The position numbers and the translations under genes are program-made. Below are positions 26,472 to 34,817 of a stretch of DNA of 64,000 nucleotides, one piece after another. Under the pieces are notes generated by a model. The model saw nothing but the letters and a program-made list of their open reading frames with translations, was not told the DNA's origin and ran no database searches. This stretch comes from Streptomyces sclerotialus (GTDB lineage: Bacteria; Actinomycetota; Actinomycetes; Streptomycetales; Streptomycetaceae). The DNA lies in NCBI RefSeq assembly GCF_040907265.1, contig NZ_JBFOHP010000002.1, positions 1,054,001-1,118,000 of the forward strand. Reading direction: 5' to 3'. Position 1 is the first letter of the stretch, and the number at the start of each line of letters is the position of its first letter.

Positions 26472-28211
26472 TCAGCGTCGAGGCCGGCGCTCGGGTCGGG
26501 CAGGAGCCCGCGGTGGTGCGGCGGTGGCGGTGGGCACCGATGCAGTTCGAGGCTGCTGCTTCGTGGTCTTGCTGGTGGTACGGGTACGAGGTTGTTGGGC
26601 AGGCAGGTTGCCGAGGCGGCGCATTCGCCAGACGAGCACGTCGGTGACGCTCTCGGCCGTGTGCAGTTCGCGGTGGGCGACCGCGCGATGCAGGAGTGCC
26701 GTTGGGTTGTGTCCGGCGCGCTGGGCTTGGTCGAGGGTGGCCAGGAGGGCGTCAAAGCCGCGTTCGGAGCGCAGGTCGTCGGCCTGGTCGGGGAGGACCG
26801 TTTCGACGGTGTCGCTGTGGCGGTGTCGGTCCGGAGTGGGGAGACGGCGGCCGTGGTCGCGCATCGCGCGCATCGGGGTGGTCGCGGCCGTCTGGTAGGC
26901 GGCGCGCAGGTGCTGGGCGGCCTGGTGGGCGGCGGCTGCTTGCTGGGCGTGCTGCCGGGCGGCGTGCCAGCGGGCGGCGGCGATGGCGGCCAGGACCAGG
27001 GTGGACAGGAGCATGGCGGTGGCGCCGCCGTCTTCGCCGCGGCCCAGGGCGGTGCCGGCGCGGACGATGCCGCGGGCGGCCGCGCGCACGGCGCGATGGT
27101 CCGCGCGTTCGGCGCGGCTGTGCCAGCGGGTGGCCCGTTCGAAGGCGCGAGCCGCCTCGATGGTCTGCTGCCGGGTCGAGGTGGGAGAGGTCTGGGCGAG
27201 GGCGTCGAGCACTTCGCCCATGCCCGACAGATGCGTACCCGCCTCGGCTTCATTCGCCTCGTCCAGGACGGAGGACACGTCGTCGACGAGGTCGGCAGCA
27301 GCGCGCCGTGCGCGTGCCGGCGCCACACGGCTGGGCTGCGGGCGCGGTTCGGCTGACCGGTCGTCGGGGGCCTCGTCCCGGGCGAAGCGGTGGCGGATCT
27401 TGGGCAGGGACAGGTCGGGGGCGAGGCGGGAGCCCGCGAACCAGATGGGTTCGCCGTGGCGGTTACGGTCGCCGGGCAGGGCCACCTTGTACCCAAGAAC
27501 GTCACCGGAAGGCGCAAGACGTTGATCGATGCGTACCCCAGCCTCGGTGAGGCGGCGGAAGAACTCGGTTTCGTCCGCGGCGCCAGCCACGGCCTGGCGG
27601 ACGTGGTCGCGCAGCAGCTCCCGGGAGGTGGCGGTGCGGCCGGTGCGTTCGGCCTTGGCACGCTCGGCGCTGGTGGGACGCTTCGCCGCGGTGCGGTCCC
27701 CGGGATTGAGCTGCTTCAGACCGAAGTCGATTTCGATGGCGCGGCATTCGGCCTGGACACGTTCGCGTTCGAACTGGCGGCGTGGAGAGCGTCCGTCATG
27801 GCGCTTGAGCGTGGCGACGATGTGGATGTGGTCCTCGGCGTGGCGTACGGCGATCCAGCGGCAGGCTTGGTCGTCGCCCTCTTCGGCGATGCCGGTCGCG
27901 TGCATGATCCGGCGCGCGACCTCAGCCCACTCGGTATCGGACAGGTACCGGTCGCCGGGGGCGGCGCGGACCGGGCAGTGCCACACGTGCCGCTTCGGGC
28001 GGCGGTGCTCGGGCACCGCCTGCACGGGAAGGTCGAGCCGTTCCTGCAGCTGCTTGAGCGTCGCCGCCGGATCGCGGCCGGGGTCGGGGGCCAGCTCCGG
28101 CTGCCAGGAAGCGACCAGATGCGGATCCATGTGTTCTTCGCGGCGACCGGGACCGTAGAGGTAGGCGAGCAGGCCGTAGGTACGGCCGCCGAGCGAGATG
28201 TCGGGGACCAC
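26472..28211 (-). CDS. Relaxase / mobilisation nuclease
   Basis: About 579 residues. GTG 28211 lies 4 nt after the mobC stop and gives VVPDISLGGRTYGLLAYLYGPG; GTG at 28310 is the alternative. The histidine triad of relaxases is visible in HAEDHIHIV (H124, H128, H130), the metal site of the HUH fold. LTDTEWAE/VARRIMHATG precedes it as in MobA-type proteins. A candidate nicking tyrosine is in the N-terminal TYGLLAYLYGPG. The C-terminal half is alanine-rich, with two hydrophobic helices around GGATAMLLSTLVLAAIAAARWHAA. It would nick oriT and lead the strand into the channel of region 2. Confidence 0.88.
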   Translation of the reverse strand: MVPDISLGGRTYGLLAYLYGPGRREEHMDPHLVASWQPELAPDPGRDPAATLKQLQERLDLPVQAVPEHRRPKRHVWHCPVRAAPGDRYLSDTEWAEVARRIMHATGIAEEGDDQACRWIAVRHAEDHIHIVATLKRHDGRSPRRQFERERVQAECRAIEIDFGLKQLNPGDRTAAKRPTSAERAKAERTGRTATSRELLRDHVRQAVAGAADETEFFRRLTEAGVRIDQRLAPSGDVLGYKVALPGDRNRHGEPIWFAGSRLAPDLSLPKIRHRFARDEAPDDRSAEPRPQPSRVAPARARRAAADLVDDVSSVLDEANEAEAGTHLSGMGEVLDALAQTSPTSTRQQTIEAARAFERATRWHSRAERADHRAVRAAARGIVRAGTALGRGEDGGATAMLLSTLVLAAIAAARWHAARQHAQQAAAAHQAAQHLRAAYQTAATTPMRAMRDHGRRLPTPDRHRHSDTVETVLPDQADDLRSERGFDALLATLDQAQRAGHNPTALLHRAVAHRELHTAESVTDVLVWRMRRLGNLPAQQPRTRTTSKTTKQQPRTASVPTATAAPPRAPARPERRPRR

Positions 28212-28215
28212 GAGG

Positions 28216-28839
28216 TCAGCGCTTCGCAAGTTCGGCAGCGGCGGCTTCGACCCGGGCGGTAGCGCGCCGTACGTGCGCGAGGACGTCCTCGGCGTGCGGC
28301 GCTTCACCACCGGAGTTCAAAGCCTTGGCGACCTGGTTGAGGTTGTTGCCGACGCGGGCGAGGTGTGTGGAGGCGTTCATCAGCTCCTCGATGAGCGTGC
28401 GCTGGTCCATCAGCCAGCCCTGCGGGCCTTCCTGGACACGGGCGACGGCGACCGCGGCGTCGGCCAGGAACCCGGCCACCCGCATGCCCATGCTGGAGGC
28501 GGCCCGTTCTACATCAGCGAGTTCGTCGGCGGTCAGGCGGATGCTGCGCACACGGTCGCGCTGCTGGGCTTGTCGCAGGCGCGGACGCATACGCGGCTCG
28601 GCGACGACGGGTGGCTCCTCCCCCTCCCTCGGCTGCGATCCGCCCCCGGTCGCAGCCCGGTCCGGCGCCCCCTGGTGCCGGGCCTCCCCCGCCCCTCCGG
28701 GGGCGGGGGCTGCTTGCGAAACTCCCTCGGCGGCTTGTCCGGCGAGGGAGTTTCGCAAGCTACAGCTTGCTCGGCCTCGTTCCGGGTGGTCGTACGGGTG
28801 CCCCTCGCGTGGGGTGTCCGAGGCGTTCGGGGTCGTCAT
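28216..28839 (-). CDS. MobC-like mobilisation accessory protein
   Basis: 207 residues as drawn. Residues ~97-207 form the MobC/ribbon-helix-helix-like part (DRVRSIRLTADELADVERAASSMGMRVAGFLADAAV), ending with LARVGNNLNQVAKALNSGG, the signature of the MobC family. The first ~83 residues are low-complexity and code over large palindromes; ATG 28590 (MRPRLRQAQQR) may be the true start, leaving the palindromes non-coding. ATG 28839 overlaps the preceding stop. MobC opens oriT for the relaxase encoded just downstream. Confidence 0.82.
   Translation of the reverse strand: MTTPNASDTPREGHPYDHPERGRASCSLRNSLAGQAAEGVSQAAPAPGGAGEARHQGAPDRAATGGGSQPREGEEPPVVAEPRMRPRLRQAQQRDRVRSIRLTADELADVERAASSMGMRVAGFLADAAVAVARVQEGPQGWLMDQRTLIEELMNASTHLARVGNNLNQVAKALNSGGEAPHAEDVLAHVRRATARVEAAAAELAKR
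28686..28770. other. Candidate oriT: three adjacent palindromes
   Basis: (a) CCCCCGCCCC with GGGGCGGGGG, 4-nt loop, near 28686-28709. (b) GCTTGCGAAACTCCCTCG (28712-28729) with its exact 18-bp reverse complement (28743-28760), 13-nt spacer. (c) GCAAGC/GCTTGC (28755-28760 and 28765-28770), which shares an arm with (b). They lie at the 5' end of mobC, two genes upstream of nothing else but the relaxase, the usual place for oriT. No nic site can be named. Confidence 0.5.
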
Positions 28840-29060
28840 CGGGCGTTGTCTCCGGCTTCGACGCGGGCCTCGCGCAGGACCTCGGCGATGTAGTCGAGGG
28901 CGAGGACGGGGTGGTGCAGCGTGCGTGGCCTACTCGACGGTGTGCGCCGGACCGTCCAGGCCCCATCGGGGCCGGGCTCGGCGTGGTGCAGATGGCCGTG
29001 GGCGCTCAGGACAACGATCCATGCGTCGATCTCGTCGGTAGTGGGCGGCGTAGTGCGCAC
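28836..29060 (-). CDS. Small conserved protein upstream of mobC
   Basis: 74 residues, GTG 29060 with AGAGGAG upstream. DEIDAWIVVLSAHGHLHHAEPGPDGAWTVRRT then VLALDYIAEVLREARVEA. Looks like a compact alpha/beta protein. Its stop overlaps the mobC ATG (28836-28839), so it is part of the mobilisation operon. Function unknown. Confidence 0.7.
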   Translation of the reverse strand: MRTTPPTTDEIDAWIVVLSAHGHLHHAEPGPDGAWTVRRTPSSRPRTLHHPVLALDYIAEVLREARVEAGDNAR

Positions 29061-29196
29061 AGGGTCTCCTCTGCGGAGGACAGGAACGTCGGGGTGGGCG
29101 GAGTGACCGAGCCGCGGCGGACACCCTGCTCTCGGCGACCGGTTGAGCGGTGTCCGGAGTGACCGGGCGAGGTGTCCGCCGAATGACTTCGCGCGG

Positions 29197-30180
29197 TCAG
29201 CCGGTGGACCGGAGCGTCCGGTTGTCCGCCTCGGCGCGGAGCTGCTGCATCAGCTCGGTCAGTCGGTCATTGGACAGCGGGATCTGCTGTCCGCGGACGG
29301 CGTCGGCGACCACCTTGCGGGTCAGCTTTCCGGTGTCGGCGACCGCGCGGCGGGCGATCCGCAGCAGGTCGTCCGCTTCGGCGGCTGCGGCTGGGCTGGT
29401 GCTCTCCGAGGCAGGCACATCGGTGGGAGCGGTGTGCCCGGATCTGGTGCCGGGCTCTCCACTGGGGGCAGCGTTCCGACGCCCCTGCTCCGGAGCGCCC
29501 TTGGAAGCGTTGACCGGCTCGGATTCTGCGGTGACCGGTTCTTCGTCCAAGCCGTCCGGACGGATGCCCATGGGCCGGGCGGAGGCCCCGGCGGACAGCG
29601 TGGAGGGCTGCTGACCGGTGACCGGCCGGACAGGGGGTTGACTGTCCGGGACACCCCGACCCGACCGACTGTCCGGGACAGCTGTGCCACGCTCCGTCCG
29701 GACACTCGCGGTCTCCCTTGCGAGTGCCGTCTCCTTGTGTCCGGGCTGTCCGGCGCGGCGGGCGATGAGGATGTACAGGTGGACAGCGCCAGCCAGGGCC
29801 AGCGGCGCGAGGGTGGACAGCACGCCGACCGTGACGTCACCGAGCCGGAGACCGCCACCATTGGGGTGGTCGTTGAGGCGGACGGCGTGGAGGGCGTTGG
29901 CCCAGATGCTGGCCGCCGTCGCGGTGCCGAACAGCGCCCAGACATAGCAGCGGGCGCCGAGGGAGGCGCTGCGCATGACCAGCACCGCGCGCACTCCGTA
30001 GCCGATAAAGCCGTCGATGACGAAGGGGAAGAGGTACGTCAGCAGGCCACGGATGTGGATGGCGACGGCCATCTGCTGCAGCGCGTCGTAGGACAGCGCG
30101 CAGCCGGCCCCGCCCAGGGTGACAATGGCAGCCCGGTCCCAGCCGGTGATACGTACCGGCGCGGCGTCGGTGTGCGTCAT
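29197..30180 (-). CDS. DUF2637 membrane protein (SpdB-like)
   Basis: 327 residues. The first ~150 residues hold four hydrophobic segments (AAIVTLGGAGCALSYDALQQMA; GLLTYLFPFVIDGFIGYGVRAVLV; CYVWALFGTATAASIWANALHA; GVLSTLAPLALAGAVHLYILIA) in the DUF2637 arrangement with PFVIDGF. The rest is a long hydrophilic linker and a C-terminal helical region that resembles a DNA-binding/HTH tail (DLLRIARRAVADTGKLTRKVVADAVRGQQIPLSNDRLTEL). DUF2637 proteins are typical of Streptomyces plasmids, some of them named Spd for plasmid spread. Coupled to whiB by ATGA. Confidence 0.88.
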   Translation of the reverse strand: MTHTDAAPVRITGWDRAAIVTLGGAGCALSYDALQQMAVAIHIRGLLTYLFPFVIDGFIGYGVRAVLVMRSASLGARCYVWALFGTATAASIWANALHAVRLNDHPNGGGLRLGDVTVGVLSTLAPLALAGAVHLYILIARRAGQPGHKETALARETASVRTERGTAVPDSRSGRGVPDSQPPVRPVTGQQPSTLSAGASARPMGIRPDGLDEEPVTAESEPVNASKGAPEQGRRNAAPSGEPGTRSGHTAPTDVPASESTSPAAAAEADDLLRIARRAVADTGKLTRKVVADAVRGQQIPLSNDRLTELMQQLRAEADNRTLRSTG

Positions 30181-30731
30181 GCGGCCGCCCCGAGGTCGTC
30201 GTGGTCGGCCTGGGCAGTGGCCAGAGACAGGTCAGCCTTGTTCTTGCGGTTGACCGAGCGGTTGCGGATCTCGCGGCGGACCTGTCGGTAGAGCTTCTCG
30301 GCGTGCTCCTCGGTGACCTTCAGCAGCCAAGCGAGCCGCTCGGCCGGAATGCCGGCCTGGTAGGCGGCGCGGGTGACCGCGCGCCGTTCGGCATCGGTCA
30401 GGTGGATGTCGCGGCCGGCCAGGGTGGCATTGACGCGGGCGTAGTCCAGGCGGTGGGGCAGGTTGCGGTGCAGAAGGTCGCGTTCCTCCTCGGTCATTCC
30501 GCCGCGGATGCCTTCGCGGTCGCCGTCCTCCAAGGCGGCGTCCAGGCAGGTCTGGCGGACCGGGCACTGCTCGCACAGGGCCTTGGCCGCGCGGATGCGG
30601 TCCATCTCATCCGGCTCCGGGAAGAAGATCTCCGGGTCGACCGGGTTGGCCGGTGTGGACAGGCAGGCGGCGTGGTCGTGCCAGGTGTAGTCGCCGAGAG
30701 TGCGCGGCTCGGCGGGCTGAGAGTGGTGCAT
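30177..30731 (-). CDS. WhiB-family regulator with C-terminal extension
   Basis: 184 residues from ATG 30731. The Wbl domain has its four cysteines: HAAC, CEQCPVRQTC, with the GIRGGMTEEERDLL turn (G[V/I]RGG[M/W]) after them. It should bind a [4Fe-4S] cluster and act with a sigma factor. After the Wbl domain there are ~95 extra residues with helices (LTDAERRAVTRAAYQAGIPAERLAWLLKVTEEHAEKLYRQVRREIRN) that look like a helix-turn-helix, unusual for a protein of this family, whose members are usually ~80-130 residues. Coupled to the DUF2637 gene. Confidence 0.93.
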   Translation of the reverse strand: MHHSQPAEPRTLGDYTWHDHAACLSTPANPVDPEIFFPEPDEMDRIRAAKALCEQCPVRQTCLDAALEDGDREGIRGGMTEEERDLLHRNLPHRLDYARVNATLAGRDIHLTDAERRAVTRAAYQAGIPAERLAWLLKVTEEHAEKLYRQVRREIRNRSVNRKNKADLSLATAQADHDDLGAAA

Positions 30732-30817
30732 GAGTGTGGTCTCCGAACGGCCCCGGGGTGCATTCGGGCAGGCGTCGGCCCCGGGGTGGTACGTGAAGGA
30801 AGGTGCGGGGGTGCCGG

Positions 30818-31525
30818 TCAGGCGGCGGTGAGGCGGCGGCGCTCGGCCGCGATGGCCCTTCTGCGGTCCGGGCCGTCGAGGATGACCTTGTCGGTCATCT
30901 CGGTCAGCCGGGAGGCGACGCGGTCGCCAATGTGGGCGCGGAGGTCGGCCATGCCGAGGTTGGTGGTCACCAGGGTCGGAAGCATCTGCGTGTAGCGGCG
31001 GTCGATCAGCCGCATCGTGATCTCCTCGGTCCACTCACTCGCCTTGGCGGCACCGAGGTCGTCGATGATCAGCAGCGGGCAGCGGGCCAGGTCCTGCAGT
31101 TCGCGTTCGCCGTCGTGGGCGGGCCGCGGCCGCAGCTCGGCGTACAGGTCGGCGGCGGTGGTCGCTTTCCACCGCAGGCGGACACCGGCGGCCAGCAGCG
31201 ACCGGACGGCGCCGTACGCCTGGTGGGTCTTGCCGGTGCCGGTGGTGCCGACGATCAGCAGCGATCGCCCCTGGGCGATGCCCGGAGCTCCGTCCGGGCC
31301 GCGGCGTCCGGCGGCGGCGACTTCGTCCACCCAGGCGGTGACGGCCGGGTGGTCGGCGACGGCGTCCTGGTAGCGGGCCGGGATGCGTGCCTGGGCCGCC
31401 TCCAGGGCGGGGCTGGGCTCGGCCTCGTCGGCAACCGGTGTCCTCGGGTCGATGCCCCGGGCCTTGAGGATGCCGGTCAGACGGCGGGCGAGACCGCCGA
31501 CGGGCTGGGCGTCGTGGTCGCGCAT
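30818..31525 (-). CDS. DnaC/IstB-like ATPase
   Basis: 235 residues. ATG 31525 is preferred because AGGAG lies 5 nt upstream and it overlaps the preceding stop (TGATG). Walker A LLIVGTTGTGKTHQAYGAV near residue 90; Walker B LLIIDDLGAAK near 143; sensor TLVTTNLGMADL near 170; arginine finger region IGDRVASRLTEM. This is the helicase-loader fold. Next to an initiator-like gene it probably loads the host DnaB at the element's origin. Confidence 0.9.
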   Translation of the reverse strand: MRDHDAQPVGGLARRLTGILKARGIDPRTPVADEAEPSPALEAAQARIPARYQDAVADHPAVTAWVDEVAAAGRRGPDGAPGIAQGRSLLIVGTTGTGKTHQAYGAVRSLLAAGVRLRWKATTAADLYAELRPRPAHDGERELQDLARCPLLIIDDLGAAKASEWTEEITMRLIDRRYTQMLPTLVTTNLGMADLRAHIGDRVASRLTEMTDKVILDGPDRRRAIAAERRRLTAA

Positions 31526-32484
31526 CACAGCTCCTCGGCGTAGGCGGCGGCAGGGTCGGCGGGGTTGGCCCAGGCCCGGTGACCGCGCACGGTAGGCCCG
31601 GATTCCGGCCGCACAAAGCTCCCGGGCTGAGCGGTGGCGTTCATCGCCTCGTGCACCAGACTCGCCAGGGTGCTCGGATGCAGACCCTTCGCCCGGTGGC
31701 GGGCCAGCCCGGCGCGGATGTGCTCGGGCGCGATGCCCTCCTTCAGCAGCTTGGAGACCTCGCGCCCCAGGTGCCCGAGCACACCCTGCGGTGGGCGGTG
31801 GGCGCAGGAGGCGGCGTACTCGCCGATGAGCTGCTGGGTGGAGGCGGAGCCGGGTGCGGGGGCGCTTGCGGCCCCCGAAGGGGAAGATCCTAGATCCACG
31901 TTCCTAGGTCCTAGATCCGGACCATGAGGGCTCACGGAGGGCTCACTGCTTCCTCCGTGAGGACTCACTGAGTACTCAGTGAGTGTCTCCTGACCTGCGG
32001 TTTCGCGGTCCGCGGAAGGCTCACGGTCTGCTCCATGAGGACTCACTGAACCCTCACTGAGTCCTCCATGAGCCTTCGGTGAGGACTCACGGAGGGCTCC
32101 CGGAGTCTGCGTCGCATCCGGCGCGGCGGGGTCCTCGGAGTCGTGGACCGGGCAACCGGGGTGGCGGATGCCGCTGGGCCGGTTGATCCGCTGGTGCTGG
32201 GCGAAGGTGACGATGTGCAGGTACCGCTTGGCATCGGGGCCTTCGTAACGGCAGATCAGTCCAGCGGCGGCGAGTTGGGTCAGGTCGTCCTCGACGTCGA
32301 CCGGGCCGTGCTCGGGGCGCAGGGACCACAGGAGCCCGGCGATGACGGCGGGCTGGTCCCGGAAGCGGCCTCGGTCGTCGGCCTGGGTCAGCAGTCCGAA
32401 GAACGTCCGCTCCGCGTGGACGCTCACCTCGGCGAGCGACTCCGAGGCAAAAGCCTCGGGCTTCAACGTACGGATCCTCGCCAT
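31525..32484 (-). CDS. Replication-initiator-like winged-helix protein
   Basis: 319 residues. The N-terminus (MARIRTLKPEAFASESLAEVSVHAERTFFGLLTQADDRGRFRDQPAVIAGLLW) resembles the replisome-organiser/winged-helix proteins of phages and actinobacterial plasmids. Residues ~120-200 are low-complexity with SVSPHG three times, coded by repeated DNA (see the repeat). The C-terminal domain (LIGEYAASCAHRPPQGVLGHLGREVSKLLKEGIAPEHIRAGLARH) is helical, a partner-binding module seen in such proteins. Its gene precedes the DnaC-like ATPase, as in many initiator-loader pairs. Confidence 0.75.
   Translation of the reverse strand: MARIRTLKPEAFASESLAEVSVHAERTFFGLLTQADDRGRFRDQPAVIAGLLWSLRPEHGPVDVEDDLTQLAAAGLICRYEGPDAKRYLHIVTFAQHQRINRPSGIRHPGCPVHDSEDPAAPDATQTPGALRESSPKAHGGLSEGSVSPHGADREPSADRETAGQETLTEYSVSPHGGSSEPSVSPHGPDLGPRNVDLGSSPSGAASAPAPGSASTQQLIGEYAASCAHRPPQGVLGHLGREVSKLLKEGIAPEHIRAGLARHRAKGLHPSTLASLVHEAMNATAQPGSFVRPESGPTVRGHRAWANPADPAAAYAEEL
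31921..32103. repeat. Iteron-like direct/inverted repeats inside the initiator gene
   Basis: The unit TCCRTGAGGACTCACTGA occurs at about 31953-31970 and 32031-32048; shorter or diverged copies (TGAGGGCTCACGGAGG at 31925, GTGAGGACTCACGGAG at 32079) and reverse copies (CTCACTGAGTCCTCCATGAG at 32054) fill the interval. Repeats of this type inside or near a replication gene are often initiator binding sites. They could also be just coding repeats for SVSPHG. Confidence 0.5.
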
Positions 32485-32486
32485 GC

Positions 32487-32720
32487 TCAGCGCCCCCTTG
32501 CAGCGACAGCGTGCTGCTCAACCGCGGGCCTCATCTCCCCCGCGGCCGGCTTCAGGTAGTGCGGCTCGCCCCCGTCCAGTCGTGAAAAGGCGCGCATCAC
32601 TGTGTAAGTGCCGCGCGCCATGTCGGCGAGCAGCTCGGCGAGATGCTGCTGGCGGATGCCGGCGCAGGGTGCATCGGCGGGCAGGGCCGCGGACGCCCCT
32701 CCCCGGGCGTTGTCGGGCAT
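32487..32720 (-). CDS. Small protein ahead of the initiator gene
   Basis: 77 residues; GAGGA lies ~8 nt before ATG 32720. It ends 2 nt before the initiator start, so it is the first gene of the replication operon. A helix, RQQHLAELLADMARGTYTVMRAFSRL, is the main feature; it could be a small DNA- or protein-binding regulator. Not recognised. Confidence 0.6.
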   Translation of the reverse strand: MPDNARGGASAALPADAPCAGIRQQHLAELLADMARGTYTVMRAFSRLDGGEPHYLKPAAGEMRPAVEQHAVAARGR

Positions 32721-33309
32721 GCGATAATTCCTCGCTCGTAGGTGGGGAGGGACGGCCGCTCTCGTCGAAAAGGTCAGCCGACCCGCCCCAGTTATGAATC
32801 CGCGCCCCTTCGGGGGTGGCGTCCCGGCGCTCGGAAGCTGCTACTTCCGGGCGCCGGGCGCGTTTCCCTCCGGCACGCTCGGTGTGGTTGTCGCGCTCCT
32901 CGCGGACGTTGCCTCGGCGGCTCTCGCCGAGGGACCAGCAACATATGCGCAGGTCGGTCAACGCTCCAGCCGCTAGAGGGGGTTGCCCCACACCGACGCC
33001 AACCCGACACATTCCCGGGCGATCGACGCAGGGTGCGCAGAGCCAGACACCTGCGGCAACAGGGCACAGCCCCTCCCGGCTGCACTGCCTCGGTCGAGAC
33101 CGCGTGGCGCCGGATCGCTCCACGCGCCCGCCAACGGCAACAGCAGGAGTAACGGCGTGCACCCACCCCGTGAAGTCCACAGGACGGGCGCGACCAACAC
33201 GAAGCCCGGGGTGCAGACCACTCCGTTTTTCGCTAGGCTGAACCTATTCCGATAGAGCAACAAAGTCAACGCGCCGACATTCCTTCGGTTCAGTGAAAAA
33301 CGAGGTCCG
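32721..33309. promoter_or_regulatory. 590-bp divergent control region, possible origin
   Basis: No supported gene. On the - strand TTGACT (33264-33269) and TAGGTT (33241-33246) with a 17-nt spacer form a good promoter pointing to the replication operon. Hairpins occur, such as CTCGGCG/CGCCGAG (32913-32931) and GCTCGGAAG/CTTCCGGGC near 32830-32853. The AT-rich patch around 33225-33300 is unusual for this DNA and might be an opening site. The origin idea is inference. Confidence 0.45.
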
Positions 33310-34197
33310 ATGCCTGCCCGCCACTTCGACAGAGGCCGCCTGCGTGCGGTGCGCCGCGCTGCGGAGCTGTCGCAAGGCGACGTCGCAGCTGGCGTCGGCG
33401 TGGCCACGTCCTCCGTGGCCGGCTGGGAAGCGGACAGCCCGACCTCGCCGGACCCGGAGAAGCTCCCCGCGCTGGCCAGAGTGCTCGGACGGGACCTGGA
33501 CGATCTCTTTCCGCGCGCCGGGCTGCCGGACCTGGCCGACCTGCGCTGCGATGCAGGGCTGTACCAGAAAGAGACGAGCGCGATTCTCGGAACCAAGAGC
33601 GCTGGGCCCGTCCGGGGTGCCGAACGCGGGGAGCGGCGCCTCAAGGACCGGTACGTCGTGCCGCTCGCTGCCGCTTACGGGGTGAGCGAGGAAGAACTGC
33701 TGCGCGCGCAGGAGCGGTCGATCGCCAAGGCACAAGACGCCGAGGAGGAGGCTGCGGGAGAAGACAAGACCGCGGCCGGCGGACCGCCCGGCTCCCTCGC
33801 AGAAAAGATCACGTTCCTTTTGGAGCGCTCGTTCCCCGGCCAGCAGAAGCCGCCCTCGGACGCCGAGATCGCCGAAGCGGTGAACGCGCACGCCGAAGCC
33901 CACGTCGCCTCGGCAGAGGACGTGCGCACCCTCCGAACCGGTGAGCAGACGAACGCCGCCCCGCTCGTCCTGGAAGGGCTCGCCGCCTTCTTCGGCGTCT
34001 CGCCAATGTACTTCCAGCCCGACGACGCGGTGGCACGACAGGTCTACGAGGGATTGCGGCTGCTGTCAGCCTCACGGCGGGGTGCGGTGGGCCGCGTACG
34101 CGCCCGCGGCGGCGCTCAGGGCTTGCCGGCCGACGTGATGTCGATCGTCAATGACCTGGTGGATGAGCTGGAGCAGAGAGACTCCGGCTCTCGCTAG
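33310..34197 (+). CDS. Regulator with two XRE-type HTH domains
   Basis: 295 residues, ATG with GAGG ~6 nt upstream. The first HTH is residues ~8-62 (LRAVRRAAELSQGDVAAGVGVATSSVAGWEAD). A second XRE-like helical domain with a LADLRCDAGLYQKETSAILG start covers ~75-130. A third possible one (AEKITFLLERSFPGQQKPPSDAEIAEAVN...FFGVSPMYF) is like the domain of Streptomyces plasmid transfer and spore-related regulators. It diverges from the replication/mobilisation operon and is well placed to repress it. Confidence 0.85.
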   Translation: MPARHFDRGRLRAVRRAAELSQGDVAAGVGVATSSVAGWEADSPTSPDPEKLPALARVLGRDLDDLFPRAGLPDLADLRCDAGLYQKETSAILGTKSAGPVRGAERGERRLKDRYVVPLAAAYGVSEEELLRAQERSIAKAQDAEEEAAGEDKTAAGGPPGSLAEKITFLLERSFPGQQKPPSDAEIAEAVNAHAEAHVASAEDVRTLRTGEQTNAAPLVLEGLAAFFGVSPMYFQPDDAVARQVYEGLRLLSASRRGAVGRVRARGGAQGLPADVMSIVNDLVDELEQRDSGSR

Positions 34198-34264
34198 GGC
34201 GTGTCTGGCGAGTCGGTGACAGCCTGCATCCTGGATCGTTCTCAGCAGTGTGGGCCGGGGTGAC

Positions 34265-34817
34265 TTATCGGATGCGGAGTGGGCTCGTCTAGAGCCGCAC
34301 CTGCCGAGGAATACCGGGCGGGGTGGACGGTGGAAGTAGTGCCACCGCGAGGTGATCAACGGGGTTCTGTTCCGGCTGCGTACGGGGGTTCCGTGGCGAG
34401 ACTTGCCGACCCGGTTCGGCAAGTGGCAGACGGTGTATGACCGTCATCGCAGTTGGTCGGCGGACGGTACCTGGGAGACATTTCTGCGGGCCCTTCAGGC
34501 TGCCACGGATGCCGAGGGAGGGATCGACTGGTCCATGGTCGGCGTGGACTCGACCGTCTGCCGGGCTCACCAGCATGCCGCCGGCGCCCGGAAACGTGCG
34601 CCGCGGGTCCCGGGCAAGCGAACCCGTCCCGCATGGCACCGCCCGGATGAGGCCCTGGGACGCTCCCGGGGCTGCCTGACGATGAAGATCCACCTGGCCA
34701 GTGAGGGCGGCCGACGCCCGCTTGCCCTGCTGACTACCCCGGGGCAGTGGGGCGACAGCCCGCAGATGATCTCCGTTCTGGGGCGGCTGCGCGTGCCGAG
34801 ACCTGCTGGCGGGTGGA
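34265..34817 (+). pseudogene. IS5-family transposase, 5' part, frameshifted and truncated
   Basis: LSDAEWARLEPHLPRNTGRGGRW, then a stop, then in the next frame HREVINGVLFRLRTGVPWRDLPTRFGKWQTVYDRHRSW and VGVDSTVCRAHQHAAGARKRAP (first catalytic Asp), up to TPGQWGDSPQM. The similarity ends abruptly near 34817, before the second and third catalytic residues, where the fragment of a STAND ATPase begins. Frames switch near 34338. Dead copy. Confidence 0.85.
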
